Below, piece after piece: positions 34,827-42,528 of a stretch of 46,058 nucleotides of DNA. Positions within the stretch are counted from its first letter, which is position 1. Each line of letters begins with the position of its first letter. Origin of the DNA: Phycisphaerales bacterium (GTDB lineage: Bacteria > Bacteroidota > Bacteroidia > Chitinophagales > Chitinophagaceae); NCBI GenBank assembly GCA_030054025.1, contig JASGCQ010000008.1, forward strand, positions 1-46,058. The letters are read 5' to 3'. Under the pieces are notes generated by a model. That model was not told the origin of the DNA. It did not search any database and saw only the letters and a list, made by a program, of their open reading frames with translations. The translations under genes and the position numbers were made by a program.

Positions 34827-35158
34827 TAGTCCTTATTCGGTTCTTTGTTGGCAAAACGTTTATTCCAATCATCTACTTCCTGCATTGCCAAGTCTAGCGA
34901 AGCTTCGTTTTCTCTGGCTATTTGCAAACTCTTTACATAACGATCTGTCATTTCCATAATGTCAGTAGCTGCTCCTATTTGTATCTCTTGTACTGTCTCC
35001 AGTGCTTGCAATATGGACAAACGGCTCTGTTCCAGATTTTGATAATAATCCAGCATATTGCTGAGGTCGGTAGGATTGTCGGCACGGCTCAGCGATGTAG
35101 GATGCTGATTGGCAATGCGCGATACTAGGCGCACATAACCCTCCCTCCCCTCTGCCAT
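34826..35158 (-). CDS. Hypothetical protein, possibly missing its N-terminus
   Basis: A 110-aa, probably all-helical soluble protein that I do not recognise. Residues 1-20 (MAEGREGYVRLVSRIANQHP) are followed by the helical segment LSNMLDYYQNLEQSRLSILQ and a charged C-terminus. The open frame runs further upstream for about 18 codons (reading NLSNEEKLGTRS) without any start codon, then meets a stop inside the repeat region at 35207. The native protein may therefore have begun farther up, with its original start lost when the repeat arrived. If so, the ATG at 35158 is only a residual start. No signal peptide, no membrane segment. It is convergent with truA. Confidence 0.5.
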   Translation of the reverse strand: MAEGREGYVRLVSRIANQHPTSLSRADNPTDLSNMLDYYQNLEQSRLSILQALETVQEIQIGAATDIMEMTDRYVKSLQIARENEASLDLAMQEVDDWNKRFANKEPNKD

Positions 35159-35206
35159 AGAGCGAGTACCTAATTTTTCCTCATTGCTGAGGTTTATCTT
35201 ATAGTG

Positions 35207-35359
35207 TATTGATTATTTACTGATTTCCTCAGCCTTGCTTTGTGTACTCACAAACCACGTCGAATACTTTTTGCCAGTTATCATAAAACAACAATCTCTA
35301 AATAGGCAACAACATTTGTTTATTGAATATTGCACATTGTTTATTGAGTATTTACTGAT
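35207..35359. repeat. Left repeat flanking the AAA/TOPRIM module
   Basis: 35231-35359 is 129 bp long and matches 37561-37689 with only four mismatches (about 97%). The preceding 24 bases (35207-35230), with the first 6 of the unit, make a 30-bp block that recurs perfectly at 37672-37701, so a unit of about 135 bp seems to have been tandemly arranged. The sequence is A/T-rich. On the minus strand both copies encode the start of a small peptide (MITGKKYS) but then diverge. Sequence from 35360 to 35500 is unrelated to the right side and contains nothing I recognise. Confidence 0.8.
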
Positions 35360-35500
35360 GCCCATTGGCTTGGTTCGTGGCTGTGATGCCATTGAGGCGG
35401 TGTAAGGTGCCATTGAGTTTCGCCGATGTTGGTGTTGGCTGTAATACCAGACTCCCAATATTTAATTGCCGTAATTTTTTTACGACATCTTGTTTTGCAC

Positions 35501-35508
35501 TACCTTTA
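35501..35508 (+). promoter_or_regulatory. Candidate -7 promoter box of the AAA ATPase operon
   Basis: TACCTTTA matches the consensus TAnnTTTG at 7 of 8 positions, 15 nt before the ATPase ATG. A T-rich tract about 20 nt further upstream (35475-35481) is a possible -33 element. Confidence 0.35.
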
Positions 35509-35523
35509 CACAAAATTTAGAAA

Positions 35524-36636
35524 ATGCTTAGAAAATTTAAAGTATCAAATTTCAAAAGCTTTGACAAAGACTTTGAATTAGATTTAACTCACACAAAAGG
35601 ATACGAATTTAATAAGGCATCCATTAAAAATGGTATTGTTAACCAAGCAATTATTTACGGACAAAATGGTGTAGGAAAATCCAATTTAGCTTTTGCCATT
35701 TTTGACATAATAGAGCATCTTACTGACCTTGAAAGAAATGAGAATACATACAGAAATTATTTGAATGCAAACAATAAAGAACTTTTTGCACATTTCTATT
35801 ATGAATTTTTTATTAACTCAAAAGTTGTTGTGTATGAATATAAGAAATCAAACTATAAGACTATACTTTTTGAGCGATTTCAAATAGAAGATGAAGAGCT
35901 TATTTATTTTGATAGAACCAATAATTCCAAAGCAATAGTTCGACTAAAAGGAACAGAAACACTTAAAACAGATATTGATAACAATGAATTATCTGTTTTA
36001 AAATACGTTAAAAACAATAGTAACCTTGTAATTGACGAAAAAAATAAAACTTTTTTATCCTTTTTTACATTTATTGAAAAAATGCTACACTTTCGTTCTT
36101 TAACGGAAAATATGTATCAAGGAACAGATGTAGGCAGTGTAGATATTTTAGAAAACATAATTGAGAATGGAAATATTAAGGAGTTTGAAGAATTTCTAAA
36201 TAAAGCAGGGGTCGAATGTAAATTGGGAATTACATCAGAAAGAGGAAAAAATACTATTTCAATGAATTTCGGAAGTAAAGAACTTCCTTTGGCACAAATA
36301 GCTTCAACAGGTACTCTTGCTTTAACACTTTTTTATTTTTGGTTTCAAACAATTAAAGAAAAACAAAAAATTTCATTTCTATTCATTGATGAGTTTGATG
36401 CTTTTTATCATCATTCCTTATCTACTTTGATTGTAGAAAAACTGAAAGAAACAGGTGTTCAATTTATTCTTACAACACATAACACTTCGATAATGACAAA
36501 TGATTTATTAAGACCAGATTGTTATTTCAGAATGACTAAGAAACAAATTCGATCTTTCTCAAATAGCACAACCAAAGAATTAAGAGAGGCTCATAATATT
36601 GAGAAAATGTATAAAGCAGGTACATTCAATGACTAA
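35524..36636 (+). CDS. AAA (ABC/OLD-like) ATPase, probable abortive-infection component
   Basis: A 370-aa ATPase of the AAA_15/AAA_21 type found in phage-defence pairs. It opens with LRKFKVSNFKSF, typical of RecF/OLD-like ATPases. Walker A is GQNGVGKS at 46-53. A helical insertion occupies about residues 60-250. The signature-like STGTLAL precedes Walker B SFLFIDEFD (Asp289, Glu290), and the switch histidine is His319 in TTHNTS. These fit an SMC-like ATPase that senses infection. The next gene starts 8 nt before this stop, so the two are translationally coupled. The region is visibly more A+T-rich than its flanks and lies between direct repeats, which suggests horizontal acquisition. AbiL (AbiLi) or PARIS (AriA) homology is a family-level inference. 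Confidence 0.78.
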   Translation: MLRKFKVSNFKSFDKDFELDLTHTKGYEFNKASIKNGIVNQAIIYGQNGVGKSNLAFAIFDIIEHLTDLERNENTYRNYLNANNKELFAHFYYEFFINSKVVVYEYKKSNYKTILFERFQIEDEELIYFDRTNNSKAIVRLKGTETLKTDIDNNELSVLKYVKNNSNLVIDEKNKTFLSFFTFIEKMLHFRSLTENMYQGTDVGSVDILENIIENGNIKEFEEFLNKAGVECKLGITSERGKNTISMNFGSKELPLAQIASTGTLALTLFYFWFQTIKEKQKISFLFIDEFDAFYHHSLSTLIVEKLKETGVQFILTTHNTSIMTNDLLRPDCYFRMTKKQIRSFSNSTTKELREAHNIEKMYKAGTFND

Positions 36637-37354
36637 TAAAATTTTATTTATTTTTGAGGGTGAAGCTACAGAAGAAAAAATTGTTTCTAGCTTACAAAAG
36701 TTCTTCGTAAACGAAAGCACAACTATAAAATGTGTTTTCGGTGCTGAGATTTATCAGATTTATAAGTTGATTGTTACAGACAATGATTTAGACACATTCA
36801 ACTTAATAAAAGAAAGGAACTTAGAAAAAAATGCAATTCTAGCAGATTATAATAGAGATGACTTTGCAGAAATCTATATGTTTTTCGATTATGATGGTCA
36901 TTCAACATTAGCAGATGACAGTAAGCTAAAACAACTTCTTGAATTCTTTAATGAAGAAACTGATAAAGGGAAGTTGTACATCAGTTATCCAATGGTTGAA
37001 TCATTAAAACATATAAGTGAATATCAAACATTTAGAGATTTTAGTATTGAATGTAAATACAACATACAATACAAAAGTATTGTAGCTGCTACTGCAATGA
37101 AAGAATTAATTAATTTCAACACTTATTTGTTAGACACTTGGAAGCAATTAATAGATGCCCATCTGAAAAAAATGAATTTTATAGTCAATAACTCGTATGA
37201 TTTGCCAGACAAATTACATACACAACAAACAATATTTTTAGAACAATTTAATAAATACATCTTTCCCTATTCAACTGTAGCTATTTTAAGTGCTTTCCCA
37301 ATTTTTCTTCACGATTATTATGGCAATGAAGAAATGAAAAAAAGACTAAATTAG
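36629..37354 (+). CDS. TOPRIM-like protein, probable effector of the AAA pair
   Basis: A 241-aa protein encoded right after the AAA ATPase. It carries features of a TOPRIM-type nuclease fold: an N-terminal strand plus acidic motif ILFIFEGEATEE (Glu10, Glu12), and the second acidic pair FFDYDGH (Asp87, Asp89). The segment YISYPMVESLKH at 117-128 is a shared pattern in such partners (compare AbiLii and RloB-like proteins). It has no membrane segment or signal peptide. It starts at the ATG at 36629, overlapping the ATPase stop by 8 nt; the longer frame begins at a TTG inside the ATPase gene. In the AbiL and PARIS systems the second protein is the toxic nuclease-like effector; here that role is inferred. 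Confidence 0.72.
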   Translation: MTNKILFIFEGEATEEKIVSSLQKFFVNESTTIKCVFGAEIYQIYKLIVTDNDLDTFNLIKERNLEKNAILADYNRDDFAEIYMFFDYDGHSTLADDSKLKQLLEFFNEETDKGKLYISYPMVESLKHISEYQTFRDFSIECKYNIQYKSIVAATAMKELINFNTYLLDTWKQLIDAHLKKMNFIVNNSYDLPDKLHTQQTIFLEQFNKYIFPYSTVAILSAFPIFLHDYYGNEEMKKRLN

Positions 37355-37428
37355 TATGTACTACAGTCAACATGGGTATTGCTGGCAAGTGGGGCTTAAC
37401 AAGCAAACATCAACTAAGGTTTAAAATT
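37355..37428. other. Non-coding tail after the TOPRIM gene
   Basis: A short A/T-rich stretch after the effector stop. No terminator hairpin, promoter or coding sequence is visible. It leads into a minus-strand open frame and the right repeat. Confidence 0.3.
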
Positions 37429-37614
37429 TCAACAATTATATTTTAATTTAGCATCAGTACCAAGCAGGCGGAATACTATTATCTCACCCGCAGCATTACC
37501 TGCCCGTTCTCCGCTAAGGTCTTCGCCGCCGTCTGCTTTCCAACCAACGGCAATCTTCCCAGCCTTGCTTTGTGTACTCACAAACCACGCCGAGTACTTT
37601 TTGCCAGTTATCAT
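37429..37614 (-). CDS. Small hypothetical protein (61 aa) running into the right repeat
   Basis: Minus-strand frame of 61 codons beginning at the ATG at 37614, inside the right copy of the repeat. The product contains WFVSTQSKAGKIAVGWKADG and ends GTDAKLKYNC. The left repeat encodes the same first residues (MITGKKYSTWFVSTQSKA) and then stops after 23. The sequence looks like a fragment of a formerly longer protein, with no signal peptide and no recognised domain. Whether it is expressed is unclear; it could be a coding vestige that travelled with the repeat. Confidence 0.3.
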   Translation of the reverse strand: MITGKKYSAWFVSTQSKAGKIAVGWKADGGEDLSGERAGNAAGEIIVFRLLGTDAKLKYNC

Positions 37615-37701
37615 TAAACAACAATCTCTAAATAGGCAACAACATTTGTTTATTGAATATTGCACATTGTTTATTGATTATTTACTGATTTCCTCAGCCT
37701 T
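37561..37701. repeat. Right repeat flanking the AAA/TOPRIM module
   Basis: 37561-37689 is the second copy of the 129-bp unit. It is followed by 37690-37701, completing a 30-bp block (37672-37701) identical to 35207-35236. The next bases (37702-37735) resemble the start of another degenerate unit (ACCACGCCGAG is shared). The two copies are direct, 2330 bp apart start to start, with the two defence-type genes between them. Confidence 0.8.
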
Positions 37702-37821
37702 TGTTGGTAAATACACTAACCACGCCGAGGAATAGACCAATTTACCCCAAAAAAATTTACTTTTACTGCCGCCCCCCAACAACCTACCAATTGAATTTTA
37801 CAAAAAATAAAATAATAGCTA

Positions 37822-38676
37822 ATGTTAGAAGTAGAATTTTTACCCATCCAATTTGCCCAACTAAAAATTGTTTTACAATGGGCAGCCGATGAGGGTTGGA
37901 ATCCAGGCATTAACGATGCCGAAATTTTTTGGCACACAGACCCACAAGCATTTTACGGAATTTTTTATGCAGGTAAATTGATAGGCGGCGGCGCCATTGT
38001 TCAATACAATCAGCAATTTGGTTTTATGGGTTTATTTATTGTGTTGCCCGAATATAGAAGTAAAGGCTTAGGTAAATATTTATGGTATAAAAGACGTGAT
38101 ACACTTTTAAATAGATTACCTAAAAATGCGTCAATTGGTATGGATGCCGTTTTAGCCATGCAACCCTTTTATGCACAAGGCGGCTTTCATTTGGCTTTTA
38201 AAGATGAAAGGCATTTATTAAAAGGCAGGCACTTTGAAATTTGTAAATATATAACCGAAATTAATAGTAGTGATTTTGAGCACATTCTTGCTTTTGATAA
38301 ACTTTGCTTTAGTACCAATAGAAACCAATTTTTAAAAGCCTGGTTATTTCAATCGCAATCTTATAGTTTTAAATATACTGCCGATGGTAAAATACAAGGC
38401 TTTATTGTTTTGCGTAAAGCCTTACATGGTTATAAAATTGGTCCATTGTTCGCAAATAATTATCAAGTTGCTGAAGAGTTATTAAAAGCCGGATTGAATG
38501 TTGTTAATGGTTCCGACGTTTTTATGGATATTCCAACTGCCAATAAAAGTGCTATTGAATTAATGAAAACAATGAACACCGAAATTGTTTTTGAATGTGG
38601 GCGAATGTATTATGGAAAACCATTTGATTTACCAATTGAAAAAATCTTTGGTTTAACAAGTTTAGAATTAGGATAG
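37822..38676 (+). CDS. Two-domain GNAT acetyltransferase
   Basis: A 284-aa protein with an N-terminal GNAT domain followed by an Acetyltransf_18-like second domain, a combination known from YitH-type proteins. The N-terminal domain shows GGGAIVQYNQQFGFMGLFIV and the acetyl-CoA loop YRSKGLGKYLW (R/QxxGxG/A). The C-terminal half contains GFIVLRKALHGYKIGPLFA and MDIPTANKSAIELM. It is soluble with no signal peptide. The substrate is unknown. It is A+T-rich like the defence pair and stands just outside the right repeat, so it may have come with the island. An IS remnant begins 5 nt after its stop. Confidence 0.8.
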   Translation: MLEVEFLPIQFAQLKIVLQWAADEGWNPGINDAEIFWHTDPQAFYGIFYAGKLIGGGAIVQYNQQFGFMGLFIVLPEYRSKGLGKYLWYKRRDTLLNRLPKNASIGMDAVLAMQPFYAQGGFHLAFKDERHLLKGRHFEICKYITEINSSDFEHILAFDKLCFSTNRNQFLKAWLFQSQSYSFKYTADGKIQGFIVLRKALHGYKIGPLFANNYQVAEELLKAGLNVVNGSDVFMDIPTANKSAIELMKTMNTEIVFECGRMYYGKPFDLPIEKIFGLTSLELG

Positions 38677-38681
38677 CCCAA

Positions 38682-39093
38682 CTAGGCGTAGTTTGCCATC
38701 TACGTCGTCTACTACTCGTAGCATTTGTTACAAGTAAAAAGCGTTTGCTGCAAATTACCCAAATAGCTATTGAGCATCTCTATTTAATGCCAAAATATCG
38801 TAAAACACAATCCTGGCTTGATTATTGCTCATAATTAGCTAGGAAGATACAAAATATTACAGGCTTGTTTGATGAGCAAAATGCATTAGCCAAACTAACT
38901 CAATTAGACGACCCTTTGGTATTAGTTTCTGAGCATGTTGATTTTTCATTATTTAAAGAAACGATTCTACAATTTACGGGACGAGTAGAAGCCGCTCAAA
39001 AACAAGTCAAGAGCAACTGTGCTTATTGGATTAAATAATTTGGTGTATAATATTTGCAGGTATGTACAATTAAAAAAGCTTAACTACGCCTAG
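38682..39093. mobile_element. IS remnant with 12-bp terminal inverted repeats
   Basis: CTAGGCGTAGTT at 38682-38693 and its exact complement at 39082-39093 bound a 412-bp segment. Inside is a broken transposase frame (38787-39038). The left end also has a short internal inverted repeat (CTACG...CGTAG). No convincing target-site duplication is visible. It lies directly downstream of the GNAT gene and forms the right border of the accessory island. Confidence 0.6.
38787..39038 (+). pseudogene. N-terminal fragment of an IS5-like transposase
   Basis: Reading from the ATG at 38787, the frame gives MPKYRKTQSWLDYCS, an internal stop, then LARKIQNITGLFDEQNALAK and LDDPLVLVSEHVDFSLF up to a TAA at 39038. 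The segment with GLFDEQNALAKLTQLDDPL and VDFSLFKETI is the typical N-terminal region of IS5-family DDE transposases, ahead of the catalytic domain, which is missing. An in-frame stop plus loss of the catalytic part make it non-functional. It is contained in the 412-bp inverted-repeat element. Confidence 0.7.
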
Positions 39094-39370
39094 GATACCT
39101 ATACCCAATAGTCAATAAAATCAATACTTTTAGCCTAATAATGCACAAAATGACCTAGCAAACAAAAACAAGCAACAAAGCCTTTTTAAAAAAATTTAAT
39201 TCCCAAAATGAGAGGGCATCAAAAAAGATTTTTTAGAGATGCCCATTAAATAAATAACAGAGGTAATGTTGTTGACACGAGAAATAAATATCTATAAAAG
39301 AATACTGGTAATAGTGTTCTAAAAATAAGTTACAGGTCATTTATTTTAGCTTTTTCTCCTCACAAGCAAA
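39094..39370. other. Intergenic region with a long hairpin
   Basis: No coding sequence. GGGCATC at 39214-39220 pairs with GATGCCC at 39238-39244, with an A-run and T-run inside the loop that can extend the stem. It could be a terminator for the island or an attenuator-like element; there is no clean T-run behind it. A/T-rich sequence follows up to the promoter of the next gene. Confidence 0.4.
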
Positions 39371-39378
39371 TATATTTG
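39371..39378 (+). promoter_or_regulatory. -7 promoter box of the YCF48-like lipoprotein
   Basis: TATATTTG, a full match to TAnnTTTG, 17 nt before the ATG at 39396. No -33 element assigned. Confidence 0.5.
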
Positions 39379-39395
39379 ATTTTTCATTTTCACCC

Positions 39396-40364
39396 ATGAG
39401 ATTTCGCATAGTTCTATTCCCGCTCTTGCTGTTCCTCTTTTCGTCTTGCCGAAAAGACATATTGCATTGGCAATCGGTGACGCAAATCGCAGTGGACAGT
39501 AATGCACAACTCAATACGGCTGTCTGGCTACCCAATGGTATTGGTATTGTAGGCGGTGGCGGGCGATTCGAAACAGGACGGGTACTCATTTCTACCGACA
39601 AAGGCAAGACTTGGCAATGGAAACAAATGCCCGACGACTCGAAAGGCTTTTTTGGTTCTTGCCTGGCTCCCGATGGAACCGTTTATTTTTCGGGCATGTA
39701 CCTTCGCCTTTACTCCAGCAGCGATGCCCTATCATCATACAAATACAACTCACTGACCTACAAAGAAGAATTTATGGGTGCTATTTCTTTTGGAGAAAAA
39801 GACAAAGGCATTGGCGTTACAGCTTTAGGCATTGATTCTGGTGGGGTGGTTTTATTTGATGCTCACCACAATTTTATCTCTTTTACCCGTTTTCCATTTT
39901 CCTTGTGGGATGTCAAAATGTTTGATGCCCAAAGAGGAATAGCTGTGGGCAGTGGCGTGGTGATGAAAACAACAGATGGCGGAAAGAAATGGACTAGATT
40001 ATCCGTTATTGGCGATAATTTCAACAGCATTGCTGCGTTGGACAGCAATCGTATTTTCGTGAGTGGCTTGAGTGGCTTTATTGTCAAAACATCAGATGGC
40101 GGTACTACATGGAAAAGATTGCGCAATGGCAGTAACATTGCCCTACCCCATTACCAACTTTGGGATTTATTTTTCTTGAACGAGCAAAAAGGTTATGCCG
40201 TTGGCGAAAAAGGTGTAGTGATTTATACAGACGACGGTGGTGAGCATTGGATGGAATTTGACCGTTTCACCACTCATAATCTGCGCTTTATCAGCCTTTG
40301 CCCCGATGGCCAATTGCTAACGGGCGGCGAAAATGGAACGCTGTACAGATTAGCGGTAAAATAA
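39396..40364 (+). CDS. YCF48-like beta-propeller lipoprotein
   Basis: A 322-aa lipoprotein: basic MRFR, hydrophobic core, lipobox LFSSC with Cys18. The mature part is a beta-propeller of the YCF48/photosystem II stability factor type, with repeated blade motifs STDKGKTWQW, TTDGGKKWTRL, TSDGGTTWKRL and TDDGGEHWMEF. In Bacteroidota such proteins are surface or periplasmic lipoproteins of unclear role; no photosynthesis function is implied. This is a full-length relative of the truncated frame at 2058-2411. It has its own promoter box and stands 97 nt upstream of the ABC-F gene. Confidence 0.85.
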   Translation: MRFRIVLFPLLLFLFSSCRKDILHWQSVTQIAVDSNAQLNTAVWLPNGIGIVGGGGRFETGRVLISTDKGKTWQWKQMPDDSKGFFGSCLAPDGTVYFSGMYLRLYSSSDALSSYKYNSLTYKEEFMGAISFGEKDKGIGVTALGIDSGGVVLFDAHHNFISFTRFPFSLWDVKMFDAQRGIAVGSGVVMKTTDGGKKWTRLSVIGDNFNSIAALDSNRIFVSGLSGFIVKTSDGGTTWKRLRNGSNIALPHYQLWDLFFLNEQKGYAVGEKGVVIYTDDGGEHWMEFDRFTTHNLRFISLCPDGQLLTGGENGTLYRLAVK

Positions 40365-40377
40365 ACGCCAATATCGC

Positions 40378-40385
40378 TATCTTTG
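40378..40385 (+). promoter_or_regulatory. -7 promoter box of the ABC-F gene
   Basis: TATCTTTG, a full TAnnTTTG match, located 76 nt before the ABC-F start, just after the YCF48-like gene. Confidence 0.5.
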
Positions 40386-40461
40386 CGCCCCGAAAAGCAC
40401 TACAAAACATTCTGCTGCTTGCTTTTCTTCTATTTCAGTAAAAAAATAAGATGTATCAATA

Positions 40462-42084
40462 ATGATTTCAGTACAAAATTTATCCTTACGCTATGGCAAG
40501 CGCGTGTTGTTCGAAGATGTAAATATCAAATTTACCGAAGGTAATTGCTATGGCATCATTGGTGCCAATGGTGCAGGCAAATCAACTTTTATGAAGATTT
40601 TGTCGGGAGAGATAGACCCTACTACAGGTAAGGTAGAGATATCGAAAGATATGCGCATGAGTGTGCTCAAACAAAACCACTATGAGTACGACGAAATGAC
40701 CGTGCTGGAAACGGTGATGCGCGGCAATACCAAGTTGTTTGAAATAATGAGTGCTAAAGATGCACTCTATGCCAAAGAAGATTTTACCGAAGAAGATGGA
40801 TTAAAAGCAGGAGAGTTAGAAGGGATCTTCGCTGAAATGGATGGTTGGAATGCCGAAAGCGATGCTGCAACATTGCTCAGCAGTTTGGGCATCAAAGAAA
40901 ATTTGCATTATAAATTATTAAAAGAGCTTGATGGTAACCAAAAAGTACGTGTCTTGCTAGCACAAGCTTTATTTGGCAATCCCGACATTTTGCTATTGGA
41001 TGAGCCTACCAATGACCTGGATTTACAAGCCATCGCTTGGCTTGAAAACTTCTTGGCCGATTATGACAAGATTGTATTGGTGGTATCGCATGACCGTCAC
41101 TTTTTAGATACAGTGTGTACCCATGTTGCCGATATAGACTTTGGTAAGATTAATATTTTCACAGGTAACTACTCGTTTTGGTACGAGAGTAGCCAATTGT
41201 TGCTCAAACAACGTAGCGATCAAAATAAAAAGGCTGAAGATAAAATTGCAGAATTGAAAGAGTTCATCGCTCGATTCTCTGCCAATGCTTCAAAATCGAA
41301 ACAAGCAACAAGCCGTAAAAAAGCTTTAGACAAAATTAAGATTGAGGATATGACTGCTTCGAACAGAAAATATCCCGCTATCCTCTTCAACAACCAAGTG
41401 CGTGAAGCAGGAGATCAAATACTAGAGGTGGACGGACTGACTAAGATATCAAGTGCTGAAGTGTTTTTTAAGAATATTAAGTTTGATCTAAAAAGAGGTC
41501 AAAAGATTGCCATTGTTTCGGAGAATAGCTTGGCCACTACCGCTTTCTACAAGATATTAATGGGCGAGGACAGCGATTTTCAAGGCACTTTTAAATGGGG
41601 CGTTACAGTAACGCCTACTTATTTACCCAATGACAATTCTGAGTTTTTTGAAGGGAAACAAGAAAACCTGGTTGATTGGTTACGTCAATTTTCGGAAGAG
41701 AAAGACGAGACATTTATTCGTGGTTTCTTGGGGCGTATGTTGTTTAGCGGGGAAGAGACTTTGAAAAAATGCAGTGTATTGAGCGGAGGCGAAAAAATGC
41801 GTTGTATGCTCAGTCGTATGATGATGTTGAAAGGAAATGTGCTTTGCATGGACGAACCAACCAACCACTTAGATTTGGAAAGCATCACAGCACTGAATAA
41901 TGGCATGAAAGATTTTAAAGGTACTATTTTATTTACGACTCGCGACCACGAATTGGCGCAAACAGTTGCCGACAGGATATTAGAGATTACTCCCAATGGC
42001 TTGATAGATAGGGAAATGTCTTTTGATGAATACCTTGCAGATGTGCGAGTAAACACATTAAAAACAGAGTTGTATGGCAAATAG
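40462..42084 (+). CDS. ABC-F family ATPase (YbiT/YkpA-like) with one degenerate ATP site
   Basis: Soluble twin-cassette ATPase of the ABC-F group, which act on the ribosome (translation factor or antibiotic protection). In 540 aa, NBD1 has Walker A GANGAGKST at 34-42 and Walker B LLLDEPTNDLD, but its signature is LDGNQ (156-160) instead of LSGGQ. NBD2 has a normal signature LSGGE at 440-444 and MDEPTNHLD. Its Walker A position, however, reads SENSLATTA (353-361), without the GxxGxGK core or the lysine. In the head-to-tail dimer these two degenerate elements face the same ATP, so one site looks inactive. The interdomain linker (residues about 240-310) is rich in Lys, Arg and Glu. It stands alone with its own promoter, and shows no membrane segment. 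Confidence 0.9.
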   Translation: MISVQNLSLRYGKRVLFEDVNIKFTEGNCYGIIGANGAGKSTFMKILSGEIDPTTGKVEISKDMRMSVLKQNHYEYDEMTVLETVMRGNTKLFEIMSAKDALYAKEDFTEEDGLKAGELEGIFAEMDGWNAESDAATLLSSLGIKENLHYKLLKELDGNQKVRVLLAQALFGNPDILLLDEPTNDLDLQAIAWLENFLADYDKIVLVVSHDRHFLDTVCTHVADIDFGKINIFTGNYSFWYESSQLLLKQRSDQNKKAEDKIAELKEFIARFSANASKSKQATSRKKALDKIKIEDMTASNRKYPAILFNNQVREAGDQILEVDGLTKISSAEVFFKNIKFDLKRGQKIAIVSENSLATTAFYKILMGEDSDFQGTFKWGVTVTPTYLPNDNSEFFEGKQENLVDWLRQFSEEKDETFIRGFLGRMLFSGEETLKKCSVLSGGEKMRCMLSRMMMLKGNVLCMDEPTNHLDLESITALNNGMKDFKGTILFTTRDHELAQTVADRILEITPNGLIDREMSFDEYLADVRVNTLKTELYGK

Positions 42085-42134
42085 AATTTAACAGTTATCG
42101 GATTATGATGCCGATTTTTTTGATGTTTACTTAG

Positions 42135-42142
42135 TATATTTG
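42135..42142 (+). promoter_or_regulatory. -7 promoter box of tatA
   Basis: TATATTTG, a full match to TAnnTTTG, 25 nt before the tatA start. Confidence 0.55.
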
Positions 42143-42167
42143 TGATTAGGTTTTAAATTTTAAAGAA

Positions 42168-42389
42168 ATGATATTAGCAAGTATTCACCCCCAGTTTTTG
42201 ATATCAATGCCCAGCGGTGGAGAATGGGGAATTATTTTATTGGTAGTTATTGTGTTGTTTGGCGGAAAGAAAATACCAGAACTAGCGCGTGGCATTGGCA
42301 AAGGTATTCGTGAGTTTAACGATGCTAAAGAAGGCGTAAAAAGTGATATTGAATCGGGGATAAACAGCAAAGAAAGCGACAAGAAATAA
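42168..42389 (+). CDS. tatA: Sec-independent protein translocase TatA
   Basis: Pore-forming subunit of the twin-arginine translocase, which exports folded proteins. The 73-aa sequence has a single transmembrane helix ([14 protein letters not shown]) and the signature [20 protein letters not shown], an amphipathic helix, then a charged tail. Most TatA start only a few residues before the helix, so the second ATG (42207) is an alternative start; I keep the first one because it lies at a sensible distance after the promoter box. TatC is not in this window. A strong hairpin follows the gene. Confidence 0.9.
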   Translation: MILASIHPQFLISMPSGGEWGIILLVVIVLFGGKKIPELARGIGKGIREFNDAKEGVKSDIESGINSKESDKK

Positions 42390-42408
42390 ATAATGCTATT
42401 TAAAAACA

Positions 42409-42447
42409 ATGATGCAAGAACAGTATAAACTACTGCTTTTGCATCAT
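42409..42447 (+). terminator. Hairpin downstream of tatA
   Basis: ATGATGCAA (42409-42417) pairs with TTGCATCAT (42439-42447). An inner stem (CAGTA/TACTG) continues the pairing around a 5-nt loop. It lies 19 nt after the tatA stop, but only a short T-run (TT) follows, so termination is likely but not certain. Confidence 0.5.
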
Positions 42448-42528
42448 TTCGCATCTGTACACAGGTTACTTTTTGAGCTTATAAGAGAATAGTTTACGAC
42501 CCATTAATTTGATGAGTAAGGTACAATC

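Noticed and set aside
35207..35359. Repeat sequence considered as a CRISPR array
   Set aside because: Units are about 135 bp with near-identical interior and no spacers of uniform length, so this is not a CRISPR.
36599..36628. Extended start of the TOPRIM-like gene at a TTG
   Set aside because: The extension lies within the ATPase gene and lacks conserved residues; the ATG at 36629 places the conserved first strand at its usual distance.
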